Under the pieces are notes generated by a model. The model searched no databases. It saw nothing but the letters and a program-made list of their open reading frames with translations, and had not been told where the DNA came from. Positions 20,300 to 32,144 of a stretch of 64,000 nucleotides of DNA are shown piece after piece. The stretch is from Selaginella tamariscina (taxonomy: Eukaryota > Streptophyta > Lycopodiopsida > Selaginellales > Selaginellaceae). The first letter of the stretch is position 1. The number at the start of each line of letters is the position of its first letter. The position numbers were made by a program, and so were the translations under genes. The stretch is from contig PUQB01000143.1 in assembly GCA_003024785.1 (NCBI GenBank), positions 124,001-188,000 on the forward strand, read 5' to 3'.

Positions 20300-22773
20300 T
20301 ACAAATGAGTTAGTAACAGTCGGATTTCCATTGGAGTCGGTATTCGATGAGGATCAGAAGTTGGTATTGTTTTTCAATAACGATTTCATTTTAGAGTTGA
20401 ATACGATTATTCAAAGATGGTTTCTTGACTCTGCATCATGGTCGCAAATGTGGGCACTTAAAGAACAAATAAAGTATGTATCTTTAATCTTTCGGAATAT
20501 TGAAAAATAGAACTATTCTTGACTCAAGGTTTGATTGTATTCCTTGGGTTAGTTGTTAGTTGTATCTCAAGGTTTGATGGTGTTCCTTGAGTTGGTTCAA
20601 TATTCTTGTAAGTATGATATTGTGTAACGGGATTAGCTCAAGAAGATGGTGTCCCTTCTTGATGATTGTAGTTCAAGGTTCGTTCAATATCCGATTCGAG
20701 AATATGAGGTTTTCTATCACCTCATCTGTTGAGATATTCATATCTTAGACTTTGAAAGTAGTCTTTTAATATTGATTATAAATGACTTGTCAAAGTAAAG
20801 TATGGTATCTCTTTAATATTGAGTTTGGAGCGCTCAATATCGAAACTTGGTTATGATCACACGAGGTGGCCATAATCATATAATAGAAAGACTCAAGCAG
20901 ATTTGAGTTTAACACTTTGGTAAAGCACTACCTTAGTGTTATAACTTGAAATATATTTTCAAGTTATTTGAGAAATGAGGTGTTTCTCAATACATTGCTT
21001 GAGGGGCAATGTAGTACTTTGTGGATGGCTAGGTGTTTAAATGGATAATGTATTTTAGTTCAACGTATTGAACTAAATATCTTATTCATGTTTGGGGAGA
21101 TCTGCTGAATTATGAGATATAACTGAAACATGAAGTTAGTGTGATACTTTGGTGTCATGATAACATTAGTGTGGAAAATAATATCTTACTAAATCAGTTA
21201 GATGAACCAAACACTGAGTCATGATTCCTCTTGGTCCCTGAACTGTTGCTTGATGCATTATAGCATTATCCGTCTTGAAACTAAAGTTCGAATAATATCA
21301 AGAACTAAGTCCTCATTCCATAATAATTACCACGTTTTAATATTTTGATAGTTCATGTAGTTATGTTTGATAATGTAACTATATGCGTTCACGAGAACAA
21401 AGCACTTGAGTATGCAAAGTACTTAACAAACTCATCACTTGTTAAATTCTAAACTTCAAGGTTAGTCGATGATCACGGGAACAAAATATTATCAATATCA
21501 AGAATGCAAAGGTTATATGAAATAAGGTTGTCTGAAGGTATTTCACGAACATTAAATTGAATTAGATGATAAAGCATTACTTTTGAGTTATTCGAAAGTA
21601 AGTTACTTTAATTGAATGATTCAAATTAGTGACACTGCTGTGTTTCAATATTAGCTTATTGAAATCTTGTGTAATCAATTTTACGAGTTGGAAAAGTATA
21701 ATATTATAATGATTTGGTATTCGAGTTTAGGGAGACTCTTATCATAAAGCCGAAAGTCTCTTAACTTAATTCTAGGATTAAGTTATGTGGCCTTAGCGAG
21801 ATTAAGAGTTAGGAATTATTGAATGCATCTAGTATGTTGTGCTCTTTAAGGAATGAGTACAATGAGAGTGACAATTAAGAGATGTGTTATCTAAAGGTTG
21901 CCGATTGAGGCACTGGAGATGGATTGAATTTCCTGGTTTCCACATTGATTTATAAGAAAGGTATGTTAGCTTATCTGGTCCCTGAACTGGTTGGTGTTAT
22001 GAAAGAGTACAAAGATGGTTGCGAAGGATGAATGGTAAGGTTATCAACTTGGTCGCGGATTTGACTGAATTTGATTCCTATCGGGAATAAATTTATGTTA
22101 ATAACACATCAAGTGAATGGCAGTTGGTAGATTGGCAAGACCTTGTTGTATACTTATATCGGAAAAGAGCTTGATTCCAATAAAAGTCTCATACTTAGTC
22201 TGGCGTAGCTATATACTAATGAGAGATAGGTATAGTAGCAGACCCTTATGAAAAGGGGTAATGAGAAGCATCGAGGGATGCAGAGATGTAAGAGATGTGG
22301 GACCATTAGAAAATCAAAAGAAATGCGAAGGTATTTGGTCAAGCATTTGAGAAGTGCTTGTTCTGTGTTAAACGACAGAGGTCGTCAACAACATTTAATA
22401 TAAAGGAATAAAGAAAGTCTTTATTTTTATTAACCAAGGGCCGGCAACAACACTAACTAGAGGCCTCCAAATATAAATTCTAGTTAAGTAAAGAAATTAA
22501 CCAGTGTTGTGTACGTCGGGTGACAAACTTTGCAAACGTGCAAAAGGTCTCCAAGTGACTTCATGTCGCAGGTGGTGCCTCCGGCAGCTGGGTTTATGAC
22601 TTAGTGAACGACGGTTCTGAAGTACTTGGTTTCGCATAATGCAAGGACTTATGTGAACTTTTGGCTGACTCCACATAGAGTGATATGTTAGTTTTGGTTA
22701 ATTTTTTCTAACATTATCTAGTCTTGGAGTTGGACGTCAATGAGGACGTTGACATTTTCAAAGGCAGGGAGTG
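20300..22773 (+). other. 3' interior of family-A element, no gene seen
   Basis: AT-rich with frequent stops. The only longer frame (20292-20510, 72 codons) has no recognisable motif. Bases 22370-22773 resemble 28260-28640, the 3' untranslated part of the related chromovirus fragment. The last bases AAAGGCAGGGAGTG form the polypurine tract. Confidence 0.6.
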
Positions 22774-24577
22774 TGTCATAGTTTTTACTATGACTCAACC
22801 CTTTACTTTGGACGTTGACTGTTGTTACCTACTGTACTATGTTGACAAACCCTAGATGTAGTGAGAAATAGCCCCGCTTAGTGCACTTAGGTGTTTAGGG
22901 GTAGTCCGGCCGGCTATCTTTAGATGTCGCGAGAAACTCTAAGCGAAGGTAGCACTTACCTTCTAGAAAACCCACCCCGATTTTGACGTCCTAGTTAAGA
23001 TGAGTTTGGCATGTTAAATAGGGTTAGGAACACCCCTAGGGTTGACCTAGCCCTAGGGTTGCCCTAACCCACGCCCTAAAACCCCTTGGTTAGGGTTTAG
23101 GGGTAGGGGTTAGTGTGCAAACTCATCTCATTAACTAAGGGGCTGGCATTTAGTGCCAGCCCACTAACACAAACAGGAAAAGAGGGGGGGGGCTCCGTTA
23201 CATAAATAAGGTAGAGTATACGTAGGAGAGCTCCTAGGTTCAGGACTGAGTTCATTGCTCTTCTACCGGTGCAAGCTTCAGCTTGTGTCGTTAAGGTACA
23301 ACCCTCTGTTGTACCGCCCTAACTTCCAGACGACAGGGGTACGTCCCACCTTCGGGGTAGCTTACCCTTAAGGTTGACGAATCCATGCCTGGGAGGACTT
23401 GTCAGGATGCACGTTCCAAGAAGCAGAGGTTGAGGCTTGTCTCCAGCCTCCTCCTCCACGTCAAGCTAGGAGCAACACTCACAGCTAACTAGGGCACATT
23501 CGTGTCCTTGTCCAACTGTGGGCGTGGGTTCTTGATTGACAGGGTTTCCTTACCGAGTCTTGAGGGATAATTGAGGGGTTCTAGAGTTGGCATTTAGGAG
23601 CCACGTTTCTGGCACTTGGTGCAACTCTTGAATCTAAGGGCTATGGCATGATAGCCCACATCGGGGAAGGCAGTGTCACATGGAGATGTGACACTGGGGT
23701 AAACGTCACATGGTACAACGCCTGAGGCCCGCCCCTTTGGGGTTATGTCATGGACTTGTTGCCAAGGGGTTGGATACTTTAACAAACAGACATGCTTGTG
23801 CTTGCACTAGGGTGCTAAGCCTTGGGCATCTGCTCAAGGGAGGTTAGGTCTCATAATTAGGTGTGCTTTGGCACACTTGGCTAGGGGAGTGTTTTCCTTG
23901 GAATTCAAGGGTTGAACAACCTAGACATGTTAACAGGAGCCCTTTCGTGAGGCACTCGCAAGGTCATGTGCTTAGGGTCATCCCAAACCTAGCCTTAGGG
24001 AGTTTGCTTAGCAGAACACTCGTGCCTGCCTACGGCACACACTCGTGTCCTCACTAAGTACTAGCCCTAGGTCTAGGGTATAACTTGGCCACTCAAACCC
24101 TTAGGGGTTAGTCGTGGTTCAGGGTACCCCTTGTCACCCTAAAGGGGTTGTACTCCCGAATGAGGGTGATTCCTCAAGGGTAAATGACGATGCCTTAGCT
24201 CTGTCACGGGGGTATGTGTGGAACACACGTCTCCTTGATGGGGGTTAAGGCATGAGCCTGTCTAGGTCTTCTAGGGCAAGACCCTAAGTCAACTAGGGTT
24301 ATCCCTCAAGGGTTTTGGGGGTAGACACTTTAGGGAGACTTAGGCTAAACCCTAAGTCAACTAGGGTTATCCCTCAAGGGTTCTGGGGGCAGACATTCTA
24401 GGGAGACTTAGGCTAAACCCTAAGTCTCCTGTCCACTTGGGCATTAGAGTCTAACCTTAGGGGTCGTTCGGGTTGTTCTAGGAAACTTAGCGTTGCTCAC
24501 ACAAGGTGATGACGCCGAATGGCCACCTGGCAACCATGTGTTGCCACGTGTTGGCCCTTTGGGTTAAAACTCTGACA
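22774..24577 (+). repeat. 3' LTR, family A
   Basis: Starts TGTCATAG, ends ACTCTGACA, followed by the target duplication CTAGC. See the 5' LTR at 9914-11715 for comparison. Confidence 0.95.
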
Positions 24578-24582
24578 CTAGC

Positions 24583-24932
24583 TGCAACAGAGAATGAAAT
24601 TGCCATGTACCAGGAGCTCCAAGGGGTAGATGTCTAGAGCACATGGCCCGAGGACATGCCAACAAATAAGTCCGGGCATCTGGTTGACGATGGTTAGACA
24701 CCGTCAAACGGCCAGGTGGCGTGGACGAGCGACGGGACAAAGCGCCAGATAAGGAAGGTATCTCATGTACGAACTGATGGTGACCGATGTCAGGCGGCGA
24801 CGTAACCAGGTGTAGATCCGATCATCCGGACCAACTACCTAGGGTACGTAGGACAACATGCATGAGGGAGGCGCATAAATGTGACAGACAGGACTTTGTC
24901 ACAAGGCGGCAGACAAGTAGGAAGGTGCCACA
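24583..24932 (+). pseudogene. Continuation of the older gypsy element after the family-A insertion
   Basis: The first 55 bases complete the coiled-coil reading frame cut at 9913 (ATENEIAMYQELQG, stop 24635-24637). The remainder up to the solo LTR at 24933 has no sustained frame and probably is 3' untranslated sequence of that element. Confidence 0.7.
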
Positions 24933-26816
24933 TGTAAGAGTTTTTACCCGAAGGGCCACCACATGGCAACACATGGCTACTAGGCGGCCATCTAGTGTCA
25001 TAACCATGTATGAGCAACGCTAAGTCTCCCAGAACCACCCCAATGACCCCTAGGGTTAAACTCTAATGCCCAAGTGGACAGGAGACTTAGGGTTTAGCCT
25101 AAGTCTCCCTAGAATGTCTGCCCCCAAAACCCTTGAGGAATAACCCTAGTTGACTTAGGGTTTAGCCTAAGTCTCCCTAGAGTGTCTGCCCCAGAACCCT
25201 TGAGGGATAACCCTAGTTGACTTAGGGTTTAGCCTAAGTCTCCCTAGAGTGTCTGCCCCAAAACCCTTGAGGGATAACCCTAGTTGACTTAGGGTTTAGC
25301 CTAAGTCTCCATAGAGTGTTTGCCCCCAAAACCTTTGAGGGATAACCCTAGTTCCTACCCTAGAAGACCTAGACAGGCTCATCCCCTAACCCCCATCAAG
25401 GAGACTTGTGTTCCACACATACCCTCAATAGACCCTCAATTAAGTACAACCCCTAAAAGACGACGAGGGTATCTTGACCCACAACTAACCCCTAAGGGTC
25501 TGAGTGGCCAAGTCATACCCTGGCTCTAGGGTTAGTACCTAGAGAACACATGAGTGTCTGCAGTCAGCGACACGAGTGATCCCCTAAGCATTCCTTAGAG
25601 GCTAAGGTTGGAAAACCCTAACCCTTATTCCCCAAAGGGAACCATGCCTATGTCTAAGAAGACCCTCGCTAAGGAGCTTAGGTTGTTCAACCCTCAAACA
25701 TGCTTCCACATCCTGAGAACGAACACCCTTAACCATGTGTGCTAGTAAGCACACTTGGCAAAGAGACCTAACCTCCCTTGGGCATGTGCCCAAGGCTTGG
25801 CCCTAGTCCTAGAACACGAACATGTGCTTGTCAGGTTCACCAACCCCTCGGCCTTAGGCTCGAGACACGACCCCGTGGGTCATGCCCTGAGTGTTGCACT
25901 TGTATGAAACCCATCCTAGTGTCACATGTGTGTGTGGCACCGTTTCACAGGACAAGGCTATCTTCATAGCCCCCTTAGAGACAAGAGTTAGACCCAGTAC
26001 CACGATCGTGGCTCACCAGATGCCAACTCTTAGAGCCCACACTCGAATACCCCTTTGGGAACATGTCTACCTAAGAGCTCATCCCCTGAAACAGAGTCTT
26101 AACGATTACCCAAATGTGTGAGCGAGTTACCGGACGAAAGGAGTTGGCTAACTCCTAGATGTGGTGTACCCGGGCATAGTAGTGCAAATTTGCCAATGAT
26201 AAGGGTAGGCTACCCCTAACGTGTGACGTACCCCGCGGGTGAGTGGGACACGGCAGCATAGCGAGTATGCCTTGACGACATGAGACGAACCCATGCTGGT
26301 GGGGAGGAAGGAACCAAAGACCTCTCAGTCTTTGGCCTGCTTGCCCCACACCTACTCTACCTTATTTTTGTGATAGAGCCACCCCCCCTTAAAATGCCAT
26401 TCTAATAAGTGGGCTGGCACGAAAATCTATCCCCAATGCAAAAGAGACAGTGAGTTTACCCAATCGACCCCATCAACCCCTAAACCCTACCCCAAGGGGG
26501 GTGGGGGTTTTAGGGCGTGGGTTAGGAAAACCCTAGGGTTAGGTCAACCCTAGGGGTGTTCCTAACCCTATTTAACATGCCAAACTCATATTAACTAGGA
26601 TGTCAAAATTGGGGGTGGGTTTTTTAGAAAGTAAGTACTACCTTCGCTTAGAGTTTCTTGCGACATCTAGAGATAGCCAGCCGGACTACCCTTAAATACC
26701 TAAGTGCACTAAGCGGGGCTGTTTCTTACTATATCTAGGGTCTGTCAACATAGTACAGTAGGTAACAATAATCAACGTCCAAAGTAAAGGGTTGAGTCAT
26801 AGTAAAAACTATGACA
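24933..26816 (-). repeat. Solo LTR, family A, minus orientation
   Basis: The whole 1.88-kb segment is a diverged reverse-complement copy of the family-A LTR: plus strand begins TGTAAGAG and ends AAAACTATGACA. The 5 bases outside each end (CCACA, ACACA) agree at four positions, fitting a target duplication. No internal sequence is attached, so it arose by LTR-LTR recombination. It carries four copies of the 67-bp tandem unit (about 25075-25350). Confidence 0.85.
25075..25350. repeat. 67-bp tandem repeat inside the solo LTR
   Basis: The word TAACCCTAGTTGAC starts at 25141, 25208, 25275 and 25343, a 67-68-bp period. The two LTRs of the complete family-A element carry two copies each. Confidence 0.9.
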
Positions 26817-26821
26817 ACACA

Positions 26822-27279
26822 TGTACCTAGGGTCTAGCGCTAGGTAACCCACTATATAAGCAGAAAGGCGGGTAGTGGGTCGGGGTCTTTTGGAGTTAAG
26901 TCTGCATCTTATATCTTGCTCCTATGTTGGAGATAGTTTGTACTCGGACAGGCAATATAATATATCCATATTCCTTCTATTCACCTTACAAGCGGGTGTT
27001 CCCCGCTTGTCCCACTCCTGAGTTGGGCAACACTCTTTGCCAAACCATCGTAGTAGAACTTCCCTACCCTGTACATGGACCCTCGTGGCATCCGGGTAGA
27101 GGCCACCCAACACCTTCCACCACTTCCAAGGTAAGGCCGGCTTGCCGGTTCGAACCCTCGGAGTTGGACGCTCTCCACAGCATCCTGGCGACCATTGAAG
27201 CTTCCTGAGAAGCACCACATTTGGCCTGCGGAGTCCCCGACGACCAATAGTGTATACCAATTCCAAAGTGGCCATTTCA
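26822..27279 (+). other. Probable LTR-like remnant with TATA box
   Basis: CACTATATAAGCAG at 26849-26862 looks like a core promoter, followed by a GC-rich stretch with short frames on both strands that match nothing known. It directly follows the solo LTR target site and may be the 3' LTR of the older gypsy element; no second copy is in the window to confirm this. Confidence 0.35.
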
Positions 27280-28642
27280 AAGTGTTACTTTGGACTTTAT
27301 CACGAGATTGCCAAAATCTTATGGTTTTAATGCTCTCATGGTGGTGGTTGATTGATTTTCAAAGGTTGCTTATTTCATTCCAACTGTAGAGACAGTGAAT
27401 GCGAAACAAGCAACAAAGTTGTTCTTCCACGAGGTCGTAAAAGTGTGCAGGTTACCTGAAATGATGATCTTAGATTAGGATTCTTGATTTACGGGCAAGT
27501 TTTGGTGAACGTTGTTTAAGCAGTTTGGCACAATGCTAAAGTTCAGTATATCTTACCATCCGCAAACAGATGGTCAAATGGAGATAGTGAATCGACAAGT
27601 CGAGGATTATCTCAGATGGTATGTTCAAGGTGATCAACTTGATTGGGCTGAACACTTGGATATGGCTGAGGTATGTTACAATAACTCGATACACACTGTG
27701 ATTGGGTATAGTCCAATGGAGGTGTTAACTGGGGATAAGGGTGGTATTCCTCAAAATATGGTGTTACCAAAAGACGATGTTAATCGAGTTCCCTTTGTAG
27801 CAGAGTTTATTAAACAGTTGTATCACACATGGGAAGCTGCCGGTCAAGCAATGGCTACAACATAAGAAAGGTATCGTCAGCAATACGATAAGCATCGATG
27901 GGATGTAGAGTATCAAGTTGGGGATATAGTATTGTTGAGTACTAGAAACCTGAAGGTTCCATGACTCTTTCAAAGAAGTTTCTATCGCACTACATAGGTC
28001 AATGTGTTTCATACCAATTTACGCAAACTATTTTACAAGGATGAAAAACATTTAGATACATCTTATAGTTTACATCTGCCTCAAAATTAGTTAGCAAGAA
28101 GGAGTTCAAAGTTGAGGCAATATTAAAAGGGAGAAACATTCATGGGCGGCAAAAACGTAAACGTGAATATCTTGTTAAGTGAAAAGGTTACCTGGCATGC
28201 GAGTCGACATGGGAACCATTGGAGTAACGCGATGGAGTTAGTGAATGAGTTTGAGGTGAGGTTTCAAACTGTTTGTGAAATAAAGTAAACTTTATTTCTT
28301 ATTAACCTAGGGGCCAACAAACACTATTAACTAGAGGCCTCAAATATAAATTCTAGTTAAAGTAAAGAAATTAAATAATTTGTTGTTTGTGTTGGGTGAC
28401 AAACTTTTCCAAGTGACTTAATATTGTAAGTGGTGCCTCTGGTAGCTGAGCTGTCACTCAGTGAATGACAGTTTTGAAGTACTTGGCTTCACGTAATGCA
28501 AGAGGGGTAATAAAAATTGTGAACTTTTTACTGACTCCGCATAAAGTGATTAGCCTTAGTTTTTAATTAATTTTTTCTAACCTAGTCTAGTCTTGGAGTT
28601 AGACGTCAACGAGGACGTTGATATTTTCAAAGGTGAAGAGTG
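27280..28642 (+). pseudogene. Chromovirus integrase-chromodomain fragment and 3' UTR, family A helper
   Basis: The integrase core is visible as DFITRLPKSYGFNALMVVVD and RFSKVAYFIPTVE (27293-27390), then SYHPQTDGQMEIVNRQVEDYL (27550-27612) and DMAEVCYNNSIHTVIGYSP. The C-terminus ends with a chromodomain: EFKVEAILKGRN, KREYLVK, KGYLACESTWEP (28102-28226). Stops at 27477, 27863 and inside the chromodomain (the Trp codon of LVKWKGY now reads TGA) show decay. Chromodomains target integration to marked chromatin. Bases 28260-28642 match the region before the 3' LTR of the non-autonomous element, linking the two as one family. Confidence 0.85.
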
Positions 28643-29235
28643 TGTCATAGTTTTTACTATGATTCGACCCTTTACTTTGGGGTTTGACTATTGTTACTTA
28701 TCGAGTTGTGTGACGAACCCTAGATGTAGTAAGAAACATGCTTGCTTAGTGCACTTGGGTATTTGGTGATGGTCCAGCCGGGTGTCATTAAGTATTTGCA
28801 GAAAACTTTAAGCAAAGTTAGAACTTACCTTGTAGAAAACTCTTCCCCAGGTTTGACATTCTCAATTAAGTATCTTCAAGAGGATAGCTTGTCAAAAATG
28901 TTAAGGAAACCCCTAGGGTTGCCTTAACCCCACGCCCTAATACCCCCCATGGGGGTTAGTAAGTTTAGGTCATCTCATTTTATTAAGGGCTAGCATTCCG
29001 TGCCAGCCCACTTACTCAATTAGGAAAACGAGGTGGGGGGAGGACTCCATTACATAAATAAGGTAGAGTATATATAGTGAGAGTTCCTGAGTTCAAAAGA
29101 GATCTCATTATTCTCCTATTGGTGCAAGCTAAGCTTGTGTCATCAAGGCACAACTCTCGGTTGTGCCACCCTAATTTCCACACGACAGGGGTACGTCCCA
29201 CCTTCCGGTTAGCCTACCCTTATCATTGGCAAGAT
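28643..29235 (+). repeat. Truncated family-A LTR (first third)
   Basis: Starts TGTCATAG like the other copies and follows them up to the CTACCCTTA stretch near 29220, then similarity ends abruptly. It is the 3' LTR of the preceding chromovirus fragment. Confidence 0.85.
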
Positions 29236-29835
29236 TTCACCCTTGTGACCGAAAAACAAGGGGACATTAAAGTATGTCATTTATATTAAATTTAATTAGC
29301 AAAAAACAACAACTACAGATCCTCAGCACCAAGGATTTATCAATGGTTTCCTCGGTGTTGAGGACATTGTGAGGACATCCTCAATGCTAAGGATTTGTTC
29401 ATGGTGTCCTTGATGTCAAGGACATTGCAAGCAGATCCTTGGCACCAAGGATTCGTCATTGGTATCCTTGATGTTGAAGACATTACTATGAGGACATTGT
29501 GGTGAGATGCTCAACATTGAGGATTTGTTAAAGAAAACCTTAGTGTCGAGGATTTCTCCTTGCTGTCCTAAAACCCAAATTTAGTTATATGTTAATTAGT
29601 AAATTAAGTATTCAAACATGACTGACTTAAGATGCCTTTATGAATGCAACGCATTGATGTGTGATTGGTTGTGATGGTACGAAGAGGAGACCACAAAGCT
29701 ATTTCAAACCCACTTGATATATGGGCTAACACCCTTGTGAAAAATATTAAGCATCAAAGTCATCAAATGAAAATACTAGTATGTTGAGTGGGCAATACAT
29801 ATCACTATAAATTACTTATTTATTTTTATTACAAG
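29236..29835. repeat. Imperfect repeats of a TCCTTGGTGCCAAGGA-like palindrome
   Basis: Between 29318 and 29560 the words GATCCTCAGCACCAAGGATT, GATCCTTGGCACCAAGGATT and similar recur every 50-70 bases, each near-palindromic. The rest (29580-29835) is AT-rich and shows no certain gene, although it could hold a decayed upstream exon of the next gene. Confidence 0.55.
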
Positions 29836-29837
29836 TG

Positions 29838-30292
29838 CTAGGGGTTCGAGAAATCGGCTCCTCTTTTCAACCAAGATCTTGACAACTCTAAGAAAACCTA
29901 ACGACTACGTCCTAGACTTGTTCATGGGTATTGGAAAATTGTTTTTTTGTTGGAGTTGCAATAGGAAGGAATGTTTCGGGAGTGGATATGGATCAAGTAA
30001 TTTGCTCGCATGTGAGAGAGATGGTGTTGGCAAACCTACTAAAACCCTTGCATTTCAAGCAAAGGTGAAGAGTCGAGAGAGACTTCAAGTAGTGACCCAA
30101 AATCTAAGAATAATAAGTATGAGAGTAATAAAGATAAAGTTGATAGCAATCAAGAAGACAAGCCAGAACATTCAAATAAACATCCACCAAAGAAGAGGTT
30201 CAAACAACACAAGGACCAGGAAGCTGAGCAAGTATAACAAACAGAAAAGTCACCTAAAAAGAAAGCATGCAGAAGCACAAGATATCATAGTT
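29838..30292 (+). pseudogene. DNA N4/N6 amino-methyltransferase-like C-terminal fragment
   Basis: After a likely splice acceptor (TTTATTACAAG) the frame reads STKILTTLRKPNDYVLDLFM GIG, where NDYVLDLFMGIG (29900-29935) fits SAM-binding motif I (VLDxFxGxG). One frame over, FVGVAIGRNVSGVDMDQ (about 29950-30000) fits the following beta strand and acidic residue, so a one-base shift near 29940 breaks it. A Lys/Ser/Asp-rich tail follows (SKNNKYESNKDKVDSNQEDK). It stops at 30292 where a family-A LTR intrudes; the Lys-rich tail appears to resume at 31953. Motif I after motif IV is the beta-class order, so this is the half missing from the ParB-like gene at 17538-20065. Confidence 0.5.
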
Positions 30293-31952
30293 TTTTTATG
30301 ACTGCTCTTTACTTTGGACGTTGATTGTTGTTACATATCTAATTGTGTTGATAAACCCCTAGGTACCATAAGAAACAGGTCTGCTTAGTGCACTTGGGTA
30401 TTTAGTGATGGTCGTTTGGGTGTCATTAAATATTTACAAGAAACTTTGGGCAAAGCTAATATTTCCATATAGAAAACTCTTACCCTCATTTTTTCGTGTT
30501 TCGATTGGGTTAATGACTAGTTTTTTGTGATTTTGACATGTGGGATATGGGTAGAAACAACCATAGGGTTGACCTAACCCTAGGATTGCCACACCATAAA
30601 TCCATTGGGTTAGGGTTTAGGGGGTCGAGGGGTCGAGGGGTCGAGGGGTCATTAGCTTAAACTCACCAAGTATATTCTCATTGGGAATGATATTTCATAC
30701 TAGTCAGGAAAACAAAGGGAGGGGCTTTGTCATATATATTAGGATATGTAGTGAGTGTTCCTAAGTCATAATTGAACTCATTAATTATTCTTCTACCAAC
30801 AAGCTCTAACTTATGTTATTAAGGCACACCCCTCTGTTGTGCCATCCTCAATTTTCAAAATAGGGGTGCGTCCTACCTTCGAGGTAACCTACCCTTAATG
30901 TTGGCGAATCCATGCCTAGGAGGTCTTGTTGAATTGTATGTTCTAAGGGTCAGAGGTTGAGGTATGTCTCTGGCCTCCTCCTTCACGTCAAGTTAAGAGT
31001 AACACTCACAACTAAGTAGGGCACATCCGTGTCTTTATTTATTTATAGGTGTGGAATCTTAAGTTTTCTTTACCAAGTTCCTGAATGTTTAGAGAGGAGT
31101 TTTAAAGTTGACATTTAAAAGCCACGTTTGTGGCAGTTAATGTAACTCTTGAATTGAAGGGGCTATGGTGTGTAGCACACATCTTGGAAAATATTGTTAC
31201 ATAAAGATGTGACACTATGCTACATGGCACATAGTACAATGCTCGAAGCACACCTTTTGGGTTGTTTTCATGGGCTCAATACTGAGGGGTTGGATATTCT
31301 AACAAACAGGCATGCTTATGCTCACATTAAGGTACTAAGCCTTGAGCATTCACTTAATGGAGGTTAAGTCTTCTAATTGAATGTGCTATTGGCACACTCG
31401 GCTAAGGGGGGTCTTCTTCTAAGATTGAATGACTTAAGCTCGTTAGCAAGAGCGGTCGAGTACTTAGGGTTATTCAAACCTGACCTTAAGGAGTTTACTT
31501 AATAGAACATTCATGTTCATCTATGGTGCACACTTGTGTTTTCACTAAGTATTAACCCTAGGTCTAAGGTATGACTCAGCCACTCAAACCCTTATGAGTT
31601 AATTGTGGATCAAGGTACCCTTGTTAACCAAAAGGGGTTATACTCCTGGACAAGGGCGATTTCTCAAGGGATAAGTGATAATGTATTAGCTATGTCACGA
31701 GGGTATGTATTGGTGGGGTTAAAGTCTCATGGACAAGATCCTAAAATCTACTTAGGTTATCGTTTATGGTTCGAAGGATAGTCATTTTTAAGAACTTAGG
31801 ATAAGACCTTAAGTCTCATCATCTGGGATAGATTCTCAAAATTGTTTTGAAAGATTTAGTGTTACTCACATAGGGTGTTGACCCTGGATGGCCACTTGTA
31901 GCCATGTGTTACCATATGTTAATCCTTCGAGTCAAAACTAGGTCCCATCACA
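30293..31952 (+). repeat. Diverged family-A LTR, apparently solo
   Basis: Follows the family-A LTR from TATCATAG to the GAGTCAAAACTA end with many substitutions. The right boundary is uncertain by a few bases; flanking CAAGA and CAACC agree only partly. Both sides are Lys-rich coding-like sequence, so it probably inserted into the methyltransferase-like gene. Confidence 0.75.
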
Positions 31953-32140
31953 CAACCTCCAATTTAATCTCAAGAGATCAAAGATGAAATGTGCACAAGA
32001 AGAAGAAGAAAATTGTTCATGGAACTACTAGTGAAAAACTACCAAGAAGAACGCGATCATCTAAACTTTCACTAGACATTGTTCACACAATGAAGACGAA
32101 GAAGATTAAGAGTAATGTTCAAAAGAAGAGCTAATGAAGG
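31953..32140 (+). pseudogene. Lys-rich tail after the solo LTR
   Basis: One frame reads NVHKKKKKIVHGTTSEKLPR and SKLSLDIVHTMKTKKIKSN before a stop near 32130. Composition matches the Lys/Ser-rich tail before 30292, so it is likely the end of the interrupted methyltransferase-like gene. No domain is recognisable. Confidence 0.35.
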
Positions 32141-32144
32141 GTCC

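Larger units (their letters stand above)
9914..24577 (+). mobile_element. Complete LTR element, family A, non-autonomous (14.7 kb with nested MULE)
   Basis: The 1802-bp and 1804-bp LTRs both start TGTCATAG and end with ACA. They are flanked by the perfect 5-bp duplication CTAGC (9909-9913 and 24578-24582). A tRNA-Met-like primer site follows the 5' LTR (11718-11730) and a purine-rich tract (AAAGGCAGGGAGTG) precedes the 3' LTR. After removing the nested MULE the interior is about 3.8 kb without recognisable gag, protease, RT or integrase, so it is a LARD-like derivative. Its last 400 bases before the 3' LTR match those before the LTR at 28643, where a pol fragment with a chromodomain is found; that family is its likely helper. 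Only scattered differences between the LTRs are visible, so insertion is fairly recent. Confidence 0.92.

Noticed and set aside
26924-27280. Protein-coding genes on both strands
   Set aside because: Frames of about 100 codons on both strands in GC-rich LTR-like DNA with no motif.
29838-30292. DIRS retrotransposon with an adenine methylase
   Set aside because: No tyrosine recombinase, RT or split repeats nearby; the Lys-rich tail and link to the ParB-like gene fit better.
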